Shown here piece after piece: positions 63,453 through 64,000 of a DNA stretch of 64,000 bases. Source of the DNA: AP-15 sp963703665 (GTDB lineage: Bacteria > Pseudomonadota > Alphaproteobacteria > ATCC43930 > CGMCC-115725); contig CAVPFB010000010.1 of the NCBI GenBank assembly GCA_963703665.1, positions 310,001 through 374,000 on the forward strand, written 5' to 3'. Each line of letters begins with the position of its first letter. Position 1 is the stretch's first letter. A model generated the notes under the pieces. It was given only the letters and a program-made list of their open reading frames with translations. It ran no database searches and was not told where the DNA came from. The translations under genes were made by a program, and so were the position numbers.

Positions 63453-63999
63453 ATGGCGATTGTTGCTGCCCGTGCCTGTTGCGGCGAGCCGTTCGGAGCT
63501 CGGCTCGATCGTCGCCGACTGTTGCGGTCGGCGGTGATCGCCGGGCTGGCGGCTTCCCTGCCGTTCGATGCTCGAGCGGCGGAAGGCGATTACGAGGCGA
63601 TGCTGGTCTCCTGCATCGATCCGCGCATGGTGACGCCTGTCTACAACTACATGGAGCAACGCGGCCTCAGCGGCAAATACAGCCAGTTCGTCATTGCCGG
63701 CGCGGCGATCGCCGTCGTCGCGCCCAAAGTTCGAAGCATGGCGGCCGGCGTTTTGGGACAACCTCGCAACCTCGGTCGAGCTGCATCACCTCAAGCGGGT
63801 GATCGCGATCGATCATCGCGATTGCGGCGCCGCCCGGATCGCCTATGGCGACGACAGCATCGCCGACCCGCAGATCGAGACCAAGACCCACCGCGAGGTC
63901 CTCGCCGAGTTCCGCGAAGCGGTCGCGAGGCACCATCCGCAACTCACCGTCGAGACCGGTCTGATGGCCCTCGACGGCTCGATCCAAATGTTCGGCTGA
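63453..63999 (+). CDS. Tat-exported beta-carbonic anhydrase-like protein, one frameshift
   Basis: A protein of about 181 residues with a twin-arginine signal (DRRRLLRSAVIAGLAASLPF) and a beta-carbonic-anhydrase core. The zinc ligands and active site are visible: Cys54-x-Asp-x-Arg in LVSCIDPRM and His121-x-x-Cys124 in IDHRDCGAARIAYG. One extra A near 63728 splits it; without it the frame runs to TGA 63999, one base before the window end. The ATG at 63453 has AAGAGG upstream. Carbonic anhydrases interconvert CO2 and bicarbonate; a periplasmic beta-type enzyme is less usual, and some of these exported relatives lack proven activity. Confidence 0.78.
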   Translation, partial: MAIVAARACCGEPFGARLDRRRLLRSAVIAGLAASLPFDARAAEGDYEAMLVSCIDPRMVTPVYNYMEQRGLSGKYSQFVIAGAAIAVVAPKVRSMAAGVLGQPRNLGRAASPQAGDRDRSSRLRRRPDRLWRRQHRRPADRDQDPPRGPRRVPRSGREAPSATHRRDRSDGPRRLDPNVRL

Positions 64000-64000
64000 A

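Overview
This is a GC-rich window from a bacterium that looks alphaproteobacterial. The grounds are a DivK/PleD response-regulator pair, a DUF2125 protein, a DinB with an N-terminal zinc ribbon, tandem DUF29 genes, an FdhD-MobA pair, and the many CaiB-type CoA transferases, LLM flavin oxidoreductases and amidohydrolases typical of Rhodospirillales/Reyranella/Bradyrhizobium-like genomes. I cannot name a genus. There is no rRNA, tRNA or CRISPR array that I can see.

About 18 of some 50 genes are split by single-base frameshifts, most of them one extra base. The reading frame recovers cleanly on both sides and the rebuilt proteins have normal family lengths. I therefore annotate them as single genes with probable sequencing or assembly indels, not as pseudogenes. 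Two real remnants are a TIGR03803-type repeat fragment near 48.4 kb and a duplicated N-terminus of the M3 peptidase near 59.7 kb.

Layout. 0-2.6 kb: partial CoA transferase, a carboxymuconolactone decarboxylase-like protein, DUF2125. 2.8-14.5 kb: the most interesting block. It has an outer-membrane two-partner-secretion transporter (TpsB) on the plus strand. Facing it on the minus strand is a tightly coupled run: a large filamentous-haemagglutinin-like exoprotein (TpsA), a CHASE2 class III nucleotide cyclase, an exported TPR-CHAT (caspase-like) protein and an exported DUF928 protein. To my knowledge these families occur together mainly in cyanobacteria, and I know of no described function for the set. 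14.6-21.3 kb: a PEP-CTERM protein, a small exported protein, and a membrane 4Fe-4S protein fused to a cyclic-nucleotide-binding domain, followed by its likely reductase partner (TerB-like, FAD/NAD and 2Fe-2S domains). A perfect CRP-type palindrome lies upstream of this pair.

21.7-31.2 kb: exported lactonase-like propeller, di-haem oxidoreductase, DcaP-like porin, formyl-CoA-transferase-like enzyme and an SLC13-type permease. 31.2-41.8 kb: housekeeping and cofactor genes (XRE regulator, nadK/moaA, two DUF29, fdhD/mobA, dinB/ROK kinase, divK/pleD, a repeat-bearing exported protein). 42-48.2 kb: Rieske oxygenase with a LigJ-like hydratase (aromatic catabolism), an LLM oxidoreductase, cytidine deaminase coupled to an ECF-S-like membrane protein, and a hydrolase. 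48.2-53.2 kb: accessory stretch with dispersed hairpin repeats, an AT-rich orphan gene and a GIY-YIG nuclease around TauE/SafE and DUF35/thiolase genes. 53.2-64 kb: beta-oxidation fusion enzyme, RidA, LLM oxidoreductase, 3-hydroxyisobutyrate-dehydrogenase-like protein, amidohydrolase, ABM-domain protein, M3 peptidase and a Tat-exported beta-carbonic anhydrase.

Coupling by 1-4 bp start/stop overlaps is frequent (tpsA/cyclase, cyclase/CHAT, moaA/nadK, DUF29/DUF29, fdhD/mobA, ROK/dinB, DUF35/thiolase, ECF-S/cdd), which indicates compact operons.
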